40,514 bases of DNA from Paenibacillus marchantiophytorum (lineage in GTDB: Bacteria; Bacillota; Bacilli; Paenibacillales; NBRC-103111). Below are positions 23,799-31,503 of the stretch, piece after piece; the first letter of the stretch is position 1, and each line of letters opens with the position of its first letter. A model generated the notes under the pieces. That model did not search any database, was not told the origin of the DNA, and saw nothing but the letters and a program-made list of their open reading frames with translations. A program made the translations under genes and the position numbers. The stretch spans positions 1 to 40,514 of the forward strand of contig NZ_BMHE01000059.1 in the NCBI RefSeq assembly GCF_014640555.1, written 5' to 3'.

Positions 23799-25457
23799 TT
23801 ACTCTGCATTCGAGCTGTTATTGCGATATTCTTTGGGCGAAACCCCCACATTTTTGCGGAATGAGAAGCTGAAATAATTCGCATCGGCATAGCCCACCTT
23901 CTCAGCAATCTCCAAAGCCTTCATATCAGTCGTCCGCAACAGCTCCTTAGCGGCTTCCATCCGAATATGATTGAGATAGTTCACGAACGTCATTTTGGTC
24001 TCTTTTTTGAAAATACTGCTGAAATAGCCCGCGCTGATATGCAGGTGACCACACACTTTATTAATCGTAATATCCCCTTCATGGTAGTTGCTCTTCGTAT
24101 AGTCTTTGGCCATTTCGACCAAGTTCTTATACGTATACTGGCGATCCGTCGCAATATGCGTCATCATTTTCGCACACAAATCGACCAACCACATCTTCGC
24201 TTCCTCGAGCGAGGTGAATTTATTAATCTCTGTAAAAGGAACGAAGTTATCGCCGAATACCTCGTCAACATTCAAGTTGGAGTCCTTCGCTGCTTTCAGG
24301 ATGCAGGTCAGAATTTCGAGCAGATAGATTTGATAATCCTTAACGGAAACACCACCCTCAATGCCTTGAAAGAGCTCGTCCATCGTTTCCCGAATCTCCG
24401 CGGCCGTCCCCACCTTAATACAGCGGGTCAAAGCGTGTTCTTTCACATCATCGAAGCGAATCTTATCCACTGTTCGTTTCTCTACATCATCGATGCAGAT
24501 CATTCGGTTATTGCCCAGAATAAGTCGGTAATCCAGCGCAAGGACCGCATCTTCATACGAATAGCTGATGTTGGTGATTTCATTCATCACCGTGCCAATT
24601 CCTACCGTCAGCGTAAATTTCAAATATTTCTCCACGCTCTGCCGGACTTCTTCCAGCACCTTCATTGTTTCCTGCAGCGCAGTTGCTCTATCCCTGCTTT
24701 CTCTCAATGCTAGAACAACGACCTCATCGTTATGCATAAAAACAAGGCCAAGCCCCCGCTTCTCGGCAATTTCCTCTGTAATATTCAGCAGGGCAAAATA
24801 TTTCAACGCCTGATCCTCGGAATACTTGAGAGAAACTGATTTCGCCAACTCGCTGCGATTCTCCAGATCATCTTCCTGAATAAGCACCCCGTCAATGCTG
24901 AGAACGGCTGCGATAAATCCTTGGCCACTCAGATCAATCCCATAGTTCGCTGCTTTCTCATAGACTTCATCCCGCGGAAGTTTACGGTTCATTAACGTCG
25001 CTAAGAAATTTTCTTTCAGCACTGGCATGCTTTTGCGGTAATGCTCCTTCAGGAGCTGAACGTCTTCCCGATGAGCTACTTCCTCCTGAATTTGCGCTTT
25101 CACTTTCAATAAAGCATTAACCAACTCCTGCGCCGAAAAAGGCTTGAGCACATATTCATCAATGTGCAGCTTAATCGCCCTTTGGGCATATTCGAACTCA
25201 TCGTGCCCCGTCAAGATAATGAGCTTAATCGTGGGAAAACGCTCGCGAATAGCCTCAGCAAGTTGAAGCCCGTTCATGAACGGCATCTGAATGTCTGTCA
25301 CAACCACGTCCGGCTGCAAACGCTCTACCATTTCCAGCGCTTCTCTCCCATTCTCTGCTTTCTCTATCACTTCCAAGCCAATCGCTTCCCAGTTGATTTC
25401 ACGCACAACGCCTTCGCGCACATCCTCTTCGTCATCCACTACTAACAGCTTATACAT
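23799..25457 (-). CDS. YesN-type response regulator of the mgl locus, 552 aa
   Basis: This is the AraC-type output regulator of the kinase encoded next to it. The receiver domain (1-120) has VDDEED, Asp55 in VVTDIQMP and the lysine in EYVLKPF. A long middle domain follows (about 150-430). The C-terminal AraC double helix-turn-helix includes INKVCGHLHISAGYFSSIFK and ALEIAEKVGYADANYFSFSFR. GGGAGG precedes the ATG at 25457. It is the first gene of a regulator, kinase, sensor lipoprotein, mglBAC series and is expected to activate mglB. Confidence 0.93.
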   Translation of the reverse strand: MYKLLVVDDEEDVREGVVREINWEAIGLEVIEKAENGREALEMVERLQPDVVVTDIQMPFMNGLQLAEAIRERFPTIKLIILTGHDEFEYAQRAIKLHIDEYVLKPFSAQELVNALLKVKAQIQEEVAHREDVQLLKEHYRKSMPVLKENFLATLMNRKLPRDEVYEKAANYGIDLSGQGFIAAVLSIDGVLIQEDDLENRSELAKSVSLKYSEDQALKYFALLNITEEIAEKRGLGLVFMHNDEVVVLALRESRDRATALQETMKVLEEVRQSVEKYLKFTLTVGIGTVMNEITNISYSYEDAVLALDYRLILGNNRMICIDDVEKRTVDKIRFDDVKEHALTRCIKVGTAAEIRETMDELFQGIEGGVSVKDYQIYLLEILTCILKAAKDSNLNVDEVFGDNFVPFTEINKFTSLEEAKMWLVDLCAKMMTHIATDRQYTYKNLVEMAKDYTKSNYHEGDITINKVCGHLHISAGYFSSIFKKETKMTFVNYLNHIRMEAAKELLRTTDMKALEIAEKVGYADANYFSFSFRKNVGVSPKEYRNNSSNAE

Positions 25458-25683
25458 AATCGACCTCCCATGAAGCTCTGATTTTATTCAAATTTTTTCC
25501 TTTTAAGTGTCTTTTTTCACCATCATTGTACTAACTGCCTCTCGATTACACAACTAGCTAATACGCGATTGAGGAAATAATGGTAAAATTCACCTGATCT
25601 CTGTTAAAATCAAGAAGATAACTATGCCCTTCATTCCTATCTAAATAAAACTGATTCTTCCCCATGCCTAGGAGGTAACGACT

Positions 25684-26640
25684 TTGGATTTAACGCCAAT
25701 CAAACGCATCGCTTCCCTTATACAAGACAATGTTAGCAAAGTCATTGTCGGTAAAGACGATACCGTCGAACTGATGGTCATCGCCCTTATCGCCTCGGGT
25801 CATGTCCTTTTGGAGGATGTTCCCGGCACTGGCAAAACGCAGCTCGCCAAAGCGCTCGCCCGCTCCCTGGACGGCACCATGAAGCGCATTCAGTTCACGC
25901 CTGATCTGCTGCCGTCCGATGTAAGCGGCATCAATTTCTTCAACCAGAAGCTGGGCGACTTCGAATTCCGCCCTGGACCGCTGTTCGCTCACATCGTGCT
26001 CGCCGATGAGATTAACCGCGCGACCCCGCGCACGCAGTCCAGCCTGCTCGAAAGCATGGAGGAACGCCAAGTGAGCATCGACGGGGAAACCCGCAAACTC
26101 GAGGCGCCGTTCCTCGTCATTGCGACGCAGAACCCCGTCGAGAATCAGGGGACGTTCCCGCTGCCGGAAGCGCAGCTTGACCGCTTCCTGATGAAGCTCT
26201 CTCTCGGCTATCCAACCGCCGCCGAGCAGTTCTTGATCCTGCAGCGATACCGGCAGCAGGATCCGCTGGATCAGCTTCTGCCGGTCGTCAGGCGCGCCGA
26301 GCTGCTCGAAGCCCAGCATCTCTTCACGCAGGTGCGCGTCAGCGACGAGCTGCTGCACTACATCGTGCAGCTCGCGGAGGCGACGCGCTCGCATGCCGAC
26401 AGCGCGCTTGGCGTCAGCCCGCGCGGCGTACGCGCCTTGATGAAGTCGGCGCAGGTGTACGCGGCGCTGCGCGACCGCGACTACGTGCTGCCTGACGACA
26501 TCAAGGCGTTGGCGAAGCCCGTGTGGGCGCATCGCATCATGCTGCGCACACGCTCGCGCCAACAGGACCTGCAGGTGCATACGCTGCTGTCCAGCATTCT
26601 TGCCGTTACCCCCGTTCCTACGGAAGTGAAGCTGGGGTAG
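25684..26640 (+). CDS. MoxR-family AAA+ ATPase, 318 aa
   Basis: This is a cytoplasmic AAA+ ATPase of the MoxR/RavA group, thought to act as a chaperone for membrane or metal-dependent complexes. Walker A reads EDVPGTGKTQ, Walker B is VLADEINRA with RTQSSLLESMEERQV after it, sensor 1 lies in VIATQNPVENQG, and the C-terminal lid has GVSPRGVRALM. The TTG start at 25684 follows AGGAGG by 7 bases. It is followed after 3 bp by a DUF58 gene and then a DUF4129 gene, the classic arrangement of this family in Bacillales. GC content rises in this gene relative to neighbours. Confidence 0.92.
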   Translation: MDLTPIKRIASLIQDNVSKVIVGKDDTVELMVIALIASGHVLLEDVPGTGKTQLAKALARSLDGTMKRIQFTPDLLPSDVSGINFFNQKLGDFEFRPGPLFAHIVLADEINRATPRTQSSLLESMEERQVSIDGETRKLEAPFLVIATQNPVENQGTFPLPEAQLDRFLMKLSLGYPTAAEQFLILQRYRQQDPLDQLLPVVRRAELLEAQHLFTQVRVSDELLHYIVQLAEATRSHADSALGVSPRGVRALMKSAQVYAALRDRDYVLPDDIKALAKPVWAHRIMLRTRSRQQDLQVHTLLSSILAVTPVPTEVKLG

Positions 26641-26643
26641 CCG

Positions 26644-27795
26644 ATGGGAATAAGCTGGATTCTCGTCATCGCTGTCGCTCTGTACGTTCTCCAGCATATG
26701 TTCATGGCCCGCCTCGGATTTCGCGGGCTGCGCATTGCACGAGCCTTCAACAAAACCCATTGCCATGTGGGAGATGACATCGAGATGATCGAAACGATCG
26801 TCAATCGCAAGCTCATTCCTCTCCCCTGGCTGCGCTTAGAATCAACGATCCACGCGGGACTGCATTTTGCGAAGCAAAGCAATCTGGAAGTGAGCAGTGG
26901 GACCATTTTCCAGAATCATCGCAGTTTATTCAGCCTCATGCCTTACACGCGAATTGTCCGTCGCCACCGGGTGAAGGCGGCCAAACGAGGCTGGTATAAG
27001 CTCGAAACCGTGGCTGCATCCATCGGCGATTTCGTGGGGATGGCGGCGGCGACACGAACGCATCGCTTCGAGCTGGAACTGCTCGTCTATCCGCGCCTCG
27101 TGAGCCGAGAGGACATTCCCCTCGTCTCCAGCCGCTGGCAGGGAGATGTTACAGTCAAACGATGGATCATGCCAGACCCGTTTCTTGTTTCGGGTGTGCG
27201 TGACTATCGTTTCGGAGATACAATGAACAGCATTCACTGGAAAGCCACTGCTCGCAGCCAAAGACTACAGGTATACAACCGTGAATTCACCGCAGATCCT
27301 CGCTTGCTGATCATCGTGAATACACAAGTCACCGAGACCATGTGGGACGCGGTGAGTGATCCGGAGCTCGTGGAGAAAGGCTTGTCCTATGCCGCTACGC
27401 TCGCCGAATATGCCGTCAGCCAAGGAGTCCCCGTTGGTTTCGGCTATAATGGCTCATTGGTTGGGCAACCGGGCGTGCCCATTTATATGACTCCTGAGGG
27501 CGGGACTGCTCACTTGGAGTACCTTTTCGAAACGATGGCGAAGCTGGCCGTCTCCTGCACTCGCTCGTGCAGCAACTTTCTCGATCTGGAAGTTGAACAA
27601 GTAGGAACTGCCATGGATATTATCCTGTTGACCGCGTTCGTTTCACCTGATATGGAAGAAAGCATAGAGCGGTTGGAAGCGCTAGGTCACTCGGTCTTTC
27701 TCGTGCCCTTGCAGCATCATCTGCTACCTCAAACTGAACAGGAGGCGAATGCAGCCGATGACTACCCCCATTCCAACGCCACCTCAGGGAGCTGA
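26644..27795 (+). CDS. DUF58 domain protein, 383 aa
   Basis: This is a membrane-anchored protein with an N-terminal hydrophobic segment (about 4-22) and a DUF58 core, a von Willebrand A-like fold partnered with MoxR ATPases. The family hallmark SGVRDYRFGDTMNSIHWKAT is near residues 182-201, and NTQVTETMWD may be part of the metal site. It starts 3 bp after the MoxR stop and its end overlaps the next gene. Its molecular role is not established; MoxR and DUF58 pairs are linked to cell-envelope assembly or stress. Confidence 0.9.
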   Translation: MGISWILVIAVALYVLQHMFMARLGFRGLRIARAFNKTHCHVGDDIEMIETIVNRKLIPLPWLRLESTIHAGLHFAKQSNLEVSSGTIFQNHRSLFSLMPYTRIVRRHRVKAAKRGWYKLETVAASIGDFVGMAAATRTHRFELELLVYPRLVSREDIPLVSSRWQGDVTVKRWIMPDPFLVSGVRDYRFGDTMNSIHWKATARSQRLQVYNREFTADPRLLIIVNTQVTETMWDAVSDPELVEKGLSYAATLAEYAVSQGVPVGFGYNGSLVGQPGVPIYMTPEGGTAHLEYLFETMAKLAVSCTRSCSNFLDLEVEQVGTAMDIILLTAFVSPDMEESIERLEALGHSVFLVPLQHHLLPQTEQEANAADDYPHSNATSGS

Positions 27796-29131
27796 TCAGT
27801 CTCTATGGCTTAGAAACCTCGGCTCTGCGTTCTTGTTCGGTGGATTTGAGCTGATACTCTTCTATCCGCTTGTTGTGCTGATTCATCTCTATGGCTCTGT
27901 GACTCCTTTATGGACATCCTGTTTGCAATTCTGGCTGAGCTTTGTTCTTGGAAGTTTTCTTGGACGTGTACGCTGGGTTAATCGCCTAATTTATGAAATA
28001 GCTTCTAGTGTCCTCGTAGGCTGTATCATGTCCTTCCTGATCCAAGGGACCGACTGGCACAGCTGGTTGTTCGCGGTGATCGGCACTATCGTCGCTTATC
28101 GTGGGCTGCGCAGCGCTAAGGAAGGGTGGGAGGCTATCTTCCCGGTGGCGACCTTTGTTGTCGCAGGGATGATTTATTTGGCGGGTGTGCCGATTATGGG
28201 GCGCATCGTCAGTTTCCAGCCCTATATGGTCGGGCTGAACGGCTTCGGATTCTGTTCGTTAATCCTATTTTTCTTCACGACGAATCGCGCTCAGCTTCTA
28301 AACGCAACGTTGGCGAGCTCCGAGCGTGCGGCGGCATCCTCCCTCTCGACTACCGTCAAACGTTCCAGCCGTATCTGGTTAATCACCTTCATTGTTCTGA
28401 TTGTCGCCGTCGCTTACTTTAGGCAAATTCAGCACGCTATACTGGCCTTTCTCCGAGGAGCCATCCTCTGGATGCTCGAGCTGTTTCGATCGGATGCTCC
28501 GGAAAACCCGCCGGAACCTAGTCCATCTGCTCCGCCTCCTGTTCTTCCACCGGCTGAACCTGCCGGCGATCCGAGTTGGCTGAGCATCCTGATGCACTAC
28601 GTGCAGGTCATTGTCGGTTATCTGCTTGTCCTTGCCTTTATCCTGTTCGTTCTCTACCTGATCGTCTCCAAGCTTGCACCGCTTGCAGCCTCACTGCTGC
28701 GGCGCTTAATGAACCGCTCGCTTAGCCAGCAGCAAGGCGCGGATGTCGAGGGCTTCACCGATGAGAAAGAGAACCTTCTCACTTGGCAAGAGCTGCCCCG
28801 CCTGTGGAGGCAGCAAGCGATGAATCGCAGAGCGCAGAACAAATCCGCTGCCAAGTGGGCCCAGTTGCCCAATAACCAAGAGCGCATCCGCCTGCTCTAT
28901 CGCATCGTGATGCGGCAGGCAGCCAAAAGTGGATATTCGTACAAGAAAGCTCTCACGCCTAATGAGACAGAGCTTGATCTTCGCAGCATCGATCGGCTGC
29001 CTGACCAAACCATCCAAGCGGTCACGTCTGTTTATAACAAGATTCGCTATGGCAATGAGGATATCTCCGATCAGGAGCTCGACCAACTGCTTCGAACGAT
29101 TGATCCCGGCATTCGCAATCAAGTGAAGTGA
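27749..29131 (+). CDS. DUF4129 domain membrane protein, 460 aa
   Basis: This is a multi-pass membrane protein: about six hydrophobic helices in residues 25-230, a Pro-rich extracytoplasmic linker (NPPEPSPSAPPP near 253), one more helix (about 285-312), then a cytoplasmic DUF4129 domain (RIRLLYRIVMRQAAKSGYSYKKALTPNE). Related proteins in MoxR/DUF58 loci often carry a transglutaminase domain between these parts; it is missing here. The gene overlaps DUF58 by 47 bp. AGGAGG lies only 3 bases before the ATG at 27749 and 12 before the ATG at 27758, so the start is uncertain by three codons. Confidence 0.85.
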   Translation: MQPMTTPIPTPPQGADQSLWLRNLGSAFLFGGFELILFYPLVVLIHLYGSVTPLWTSCLQFWLSFVLGSFLGRVRWVNRLIYEIASSVLVGCIMSFLIQGTDWHSWLFAVIGTIVAYRGLRSAKEGWEAIFPVATFVVAGMIYLAGVPIMGRIVSFQPYMVGLNGFGFCSLILFFFTTNRAQLLNATLASSERAAASSLSTTVKRSSRIWLITFIVLIVAVAYFRQIQHAILAFLRGAILWMLELFRSDAPENPPEPSPSAPPPVLPPAEPAGDPSWLSILMHYVQVIVGYLLVLAFILFVLYLIVSKLAPLAASLLRRLMNRSLSQQQGADVEGFTDEKENLLTWQELPRLWRQQAMNRRAQNKSAAKWAQLPNNQERIRLLYRIVMRQAAKSGYSYKKALTPNETELDLRSIDRLPDQTIQAVTSVYNKIRYGNEDISDQELDQLLRTIDPGIRNQVK

Positions 29132-29251
29132 TGCTATCGCCAATGTATGGCGCCAGGCTGATTTTTCCGTTTTCTGAAAAATCATGCACATCTTTTCATC
29201 CACAGGCATATAGATAATTGTTTGAATACATTCGACTGAGGTGGTTTTGAG

Positions 29252-29422
29252 ATGTTAGCATTAAAAACTGGCTGCGAAAGACATGAAGTTGTTCAAACTT
29301 TATGTGAAATGGGATTGGATCAAATCGCAAAATGGATTATGGTACTACCTGAAGACAGGTGGGAAAACATGTTTCTTTCTACATGGCCAACACTTGCCAA
29401 AAAATGCGGCTTCAACAGGTAA
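29252..29422 (+). CDS. small hypothetical protein, 56 aa
   Basis: An ATG at 29252, preceded by GAGGTGG with a 7-base spacer, opens a 56-codon frame to a TAA at 29420. It reads MLALKTGCERHEVVQTLCEM and ends TLAKKCGFNR. It has three cysteines and three tryptophans and looks like two or three short helices; I recognise no domain. A proper terminator (29463-29500) follows after about 40 bases, and upstream there is a promoter-like AT-rich stretch. Together these signals suggest a real gene. Function unknown. Confidence 0.6.
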   Translation: MLALKTGCERHEVVQTLCEMGLDQIAKWIMVLPEDRWENMFLSTWPTLAKKCGFNR

Positions 29423-29462
29423 GCTGCTTTTACATAAACAGAGGATAGGCCTACCCACCCTA

Positions 29463-29500
29463 ACGCTCCTTGCGCTCGCTGCAGGGAGCGCTTTTTTTCT
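29463..29500 (+). terminator. terminator after the 56-aa gene
   Basis: ACGCTCC pairs with GGGAGCG across a 17-base loop, followed by C and seven T. Confidence 0.8.
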
Positions 29501-29520
29501 CGAGCACATCGGTGTGCGAA

Positions 29521-29590
29521 TTGCTGGCATGCCTTCTTGCTGATGTGGCCTACTTGCTGGTGTGCCCTACTTGCTGATATGCCCTACTTG
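29521..29590. repeat. short degenerate tandem repeat, ~17-bp unit
   Basis: Units close to TTGCTGATGTGCCCTAC repeat three to four times with one to four changes per unit. They overlap the last two codons of the zinc-ribbon gene read from the other strand. Confidence 0.7.
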
Positions 29591-29853
29591 CCCGATGACC
29601 ATCTTTTTAATTTCGGAATATTTCTCGTAAAGAGCCCCGTCAGAATCCTTGGGAACCCGAACTCGACAAGCTTCTGTTTCACCCGTTCCTTCATTTGCTC
29701 AGCCGTAAGATCAGGCAGCGTGAACTCCCCGTTCTCATAGCAGTGACTGCAATAGACTTTACTCTTGGCTCCTGATTTCTCAGTTCCCCCGCCCTGTTCA
29801 TCACGGGCCAAAGGCATCCCGCAGCTTTGACAATTTTTATAAACAGCATCCAT
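29584..29853 (-). CDS. zinc-ribbon protein, 89 aa
   Basis: This is a small cytoplasmic protein with the four-cysteine zinc ribbon CQSCGMPL (Cys8, Cys11) and VYCSHCYENGEF (about Cys35, Cys38). The intervening GGGTEKSGAKSK and following LPDLTAEQM match the putative zinc-ribbon family PF12674. A basic C-terminal tail (RVKQKLVEFGFP ... KLKRW) follows. AAGGGGGA lies about 10 bases before the ATG. It stands alone and is convergent with the 56-aa gene. Related proteins are often annotated only as putative zinc ribbon, sometimes as a fusion partner of transcription regulators; no function is assigned. Confidence 0.8.
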   Translation of the reverse strand: MDAVYKNCQSCGMPLARDEQGGGTEKSGAKSKVYCSHCYENGEFTLPDLTAEQMKERVKQKLVEFGFPRILTGLFTRNIPKLKRWSSGK

Positions 29854-29938
29854 CTTTGAAATCCCCCTTGCAAGCTTTTCTCTTTATCATAACAAGAATG
29901 CTTACAGATGCAATGTCAAAAGCTTGCAGCGCTCATCT

Positions 29939-29952
29939 TTCAAGCGCTTACA
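29939..29952 (-). promoter_or_regulatory. cre-like box before the HprK paralogue
   Basis: On the minus strand TGTAAGCGCTTGAA matches the cre consensus TGWAARCGYTWNCW at 13 of 14 positions (A instead of C at position 13). It lies 66 bases before the GTG start and would be upstream of a TATAGA -10-like box (29985-29990), a position more like CcpA-activated than CcpA-repressed genes. The promoter assignment is uncertain. Confidence 0.45.
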
Positions 29953-30017
29953 GGGAAGGAATTCAGCTACTCCAGCGCGAATAATATAGATATCGTACAA
30001 TCTAAGGAGGAGCAATT

Positions 30018-30932
30018 GTGAAGCCCGTTACAGTCAAAGATTTGGTTGAGCGCTTTTCGCTCGAGGTACTTGCCGGACATTCGGAACTGCACCGTCCGAT
30101 TACCAAAACGAAGGCACATCGCCCCGGACTCGAGTTTGTGGGATACTTCGAATACTTCCCCCAAGCCCATGTTCAGCTTTTAGGCCGGAAAGAAATCACC
30201 TATTTGCATAAACTTAGTGAAAATGAACGAAATCTTCATATCGGTAATATTGTCAAATATCACCCGCCTTGTTTCGTTGTCACCAGAAACCAAGAGGGCT
30301 TGAAATATTTAACCAAATATTGCGAAGAAGAACACATCCCTCTGCTCCGCACAGCTGCTCCTACGAGCAAGTTTCAAGATTTGGTTGATTTGTATTTGAG
30401 CAAATCCTTGGCCCAAGAAATCGCGGTTCACGGCGTCTGCGTCAACGTATCCGGCATCGGCATTCTGCTGCGCGGCAAATCGGGCGTGGGCAAAAGCGAA
30501 ACCGCTCATACGCTGATTCACCGGGGGCATCGTCTCGTTGCGGATGATATCGTCGTACTCAAGAAAATCAGCCCAGAGACGCTCCTCGGCACCCATAACG
30601 GGAAGACCAAGGAATTCCTGGCGCTGCGCAGCATCGGCCTCGTCAACGTTTCGAGACTGTATGGCCGGAAAGCTTTTCAAGACGAGACGAGGATCGTGCT
30701 AGACATCGAATTGACCAAATGGCAAGAGCATGCGCTCAACAACGATCTGGAGCTAGAACCTAAGTTCACGGAGTATATGGATATCAAAATCCCCCATATC
30801 GAGATTCAGCTGCAGCCTGGGCGCGATGTTGCCGGGCTCGTTGAAGCCGCCGCCAACAACTGGTATTTGCGCCAGCAAGGCTACAGCGCAGCTGAAGAAT
30901 TCATGCAGCGGCTGCAGAACAGCAATGACTAA
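30018..30932 (+). CDS. divergent HPr kinase/phosphorylase paralogue, 304 aa
   Basis: HprK/P phosphorylates Ser46 of HPr and so triggers CcpA-dependent catabolite control. Both domains are present: the N-terminal domain (RPITKTKAHRPGLEFVGYFEYFP, VQLLGRKE) and the kinase domain with His138 in VHGV, P-loop GKSGVGKSE (153-161) and HRLVADDIV (Asp176, Asp177). The second family signature, [20 protein letters not shown] in B. subtilis, is altered here to LALRSIGLVNVSRLYGRKAF (201-220): the Glu and the Gly-Leu are lost and GAGAV becomes GRKAF. The usual neighbours lgt and ppaX are absent, so this is probably a second copy beside a housekeeping hprK elsewhere. The GTG start follows AAGGAGG by 7 bases. 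Kinase activity seems possible; phosphorylase activity and HPr as substrate are uncertain. Confidence 0.8.
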   Translation: MKPVTVKDLVERFSLEVLAGHSELHRPITKTKAHRPGLEFVGYFEYFPQAHVQLLGRKEITYLHKLSENERNLHIGNIVKYHPPCFVVTRNQEGLKYLTKYCEEEHIPLLRTAAPTSKFQDLVDLYLSKSLAQEIAVHGVCVNVSGIGILLRGKSGVGKSETAHTLIHRGHRLVADDIVVLKKISPETLLGTHNGKTKEFLALRSIGLVNVSRLYGRKAFQDETRIVLDIELTKWQEHALNNDLELEPKFTEYMDIKIPHIEIQLQPGRDVAGLVEAAANNWYLRQQGYSAAEEFMQRLQNSND

Positions 30933-30986
30933 AGATACGAGCCTCCAGAGACTTTAATTGCTGAAAAAGAGCTGCTTCTTGCGCGC

Positions 30987-31013
30987 ATAAGAGCTCTTAG
31001 CGGCTCTTATTTA
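30987..31013 (+). terminator. probable terminator after the HprK paralogue
   Basis: ATAAGAGC pairs with GCTCTTAT across an 8-base loop, followed by a short T-containing stretch. It lies 54 bases past the stop codon. Confidence 0.5.
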
Positions 31014-31094
31014 TCGGAATACAAGAATAACCCAGCCTGCGGCTAGGTCATCAAGTCCATGCACCTTCACAATTTTCCTTACGAACTCAATACC

Positions 31095-31270
31095 CTTTAT
31101 TCGGCCAAAATCGCTCATTCTGAAAATCTAATGAATTCCAGAGGCGCTATTTGAAGAAATTGATACCCATTCGGCCAATAAAGTGCCGGGTAACGCCAAT
31201 CCAGTTCATTAAATCTCCAAAGTAGCCATTTTCTCGTCTATAAGCATCCTACAGTTCATTAGATGCCACT
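31095..31270. repeat. intergenic repeat cluster with inverted TTCATTAGAT elements
   Basis: TTCATTAGAT at 31255-31264 recurs with one change at 31205-31214 and as an exact inverse complement (ATCTAATGAA) at 31126-31135. CTTTATTCGGCCAA near 31095 and TTCGGCCAATAAAG near 31170 are roughly inverted copies of each other. The surrounding 30933-31490 has no convincing reading frame. The composition suggests parts of a mobile intergenic repeat family. Confidence 0.55.
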
Positions 31271-31301
31271 CAAGACCGAAAACCTCCAAAGCAAAGAGGC
31301 C

Positions 31302-31345
31302 TGCGGTGGACGTCAACTAAAAAGGGAGTCCCCCTTAAATCCACC
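31302..31345. other. stem-loop in the gap before the exported-protein gene
   Basis: GGTGGA at 31302 can pair with TCCACC at 31340, with AAGGG/CCCTT pairing inside. No gene is visible within it; it may be part of a leader or an old terminator. Confidence 0.4.
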
Positions 31346-31375
31346 CCAAAATTTATACTATCTAAGAAAGAGATA

Positions 31376-31424
31376 GGGCTGTTCTCCAGGTTTATTACCT
31401 TGAGAGACAGCCCTTTCTTCTTTT
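31376..31424 (+). terminator. terminator or attenuator upstream of the exported-protein gene
   Basis: GGGCTGT(T)CTC pairs with GAGACAGCCC across a loop that itself holds CCAGG/CCTTG, followed by TTTCTTCTTTT. No gene lies directly before it, so it is either an isolated terminator or an attenuator in the leader of the gene at 31504. A TATACT box at 31354-31359 just upstream could be the -10 of a promoter, but I see no good -35. Confidence 0.6.
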
Positions 31425-31495
31425 CCTCCGCTGCCAGCTCTTAGGCGTGGTACCGCCCCAAATCGGGATCAAGAGTCGAAACCTGTAAGCGGAGG
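31425..31495 (+). promoter_or_regulatory. structured leader that can sequester a ribosome binding site
   Basis: CCTCCGC (31425-31431) is perfectly complementary to GCGGAGG (31489-31495), the ribosome binding site of the next gene. Inside this closing helix CTCTT (31438-31442) pairs with AAGAG (31471-31475), and GGCG (31444-31447) with CGCC (31454-31457). The result is a compact multi-helix fold with unpaired purine-rich segments. It matches no riboswitch class that I recognise. Confidence 0.5.
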
Positions 31496-31503
31496 TGTTT
31501 CTT

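Noticed and set aside
25690..26766. 358-codon frame antisense to the MoxR gene
   Set aside because: It is a GC-rich shadow frame with Arg/His/Gln-rich low-complexity sequence, no ribosome site and no family features; the MoxR frame has all motifs.
29584..29853. RNA polymerase or ribosomal zinc-ribbon protein
   Set aside because: The pattern fits the putative zinc-ribbon family better and the ribosomal or polymerase context is absent.
31441..31460. T-box riboswitch (GTGGTACCGCC resembles the T-box sequence)
   Set aside because: There is no terminator overlapping this motif, no stem I/specifier region upstream, and the gene is not an aminoacyl-tRNA synthetase or amino-acid gene.
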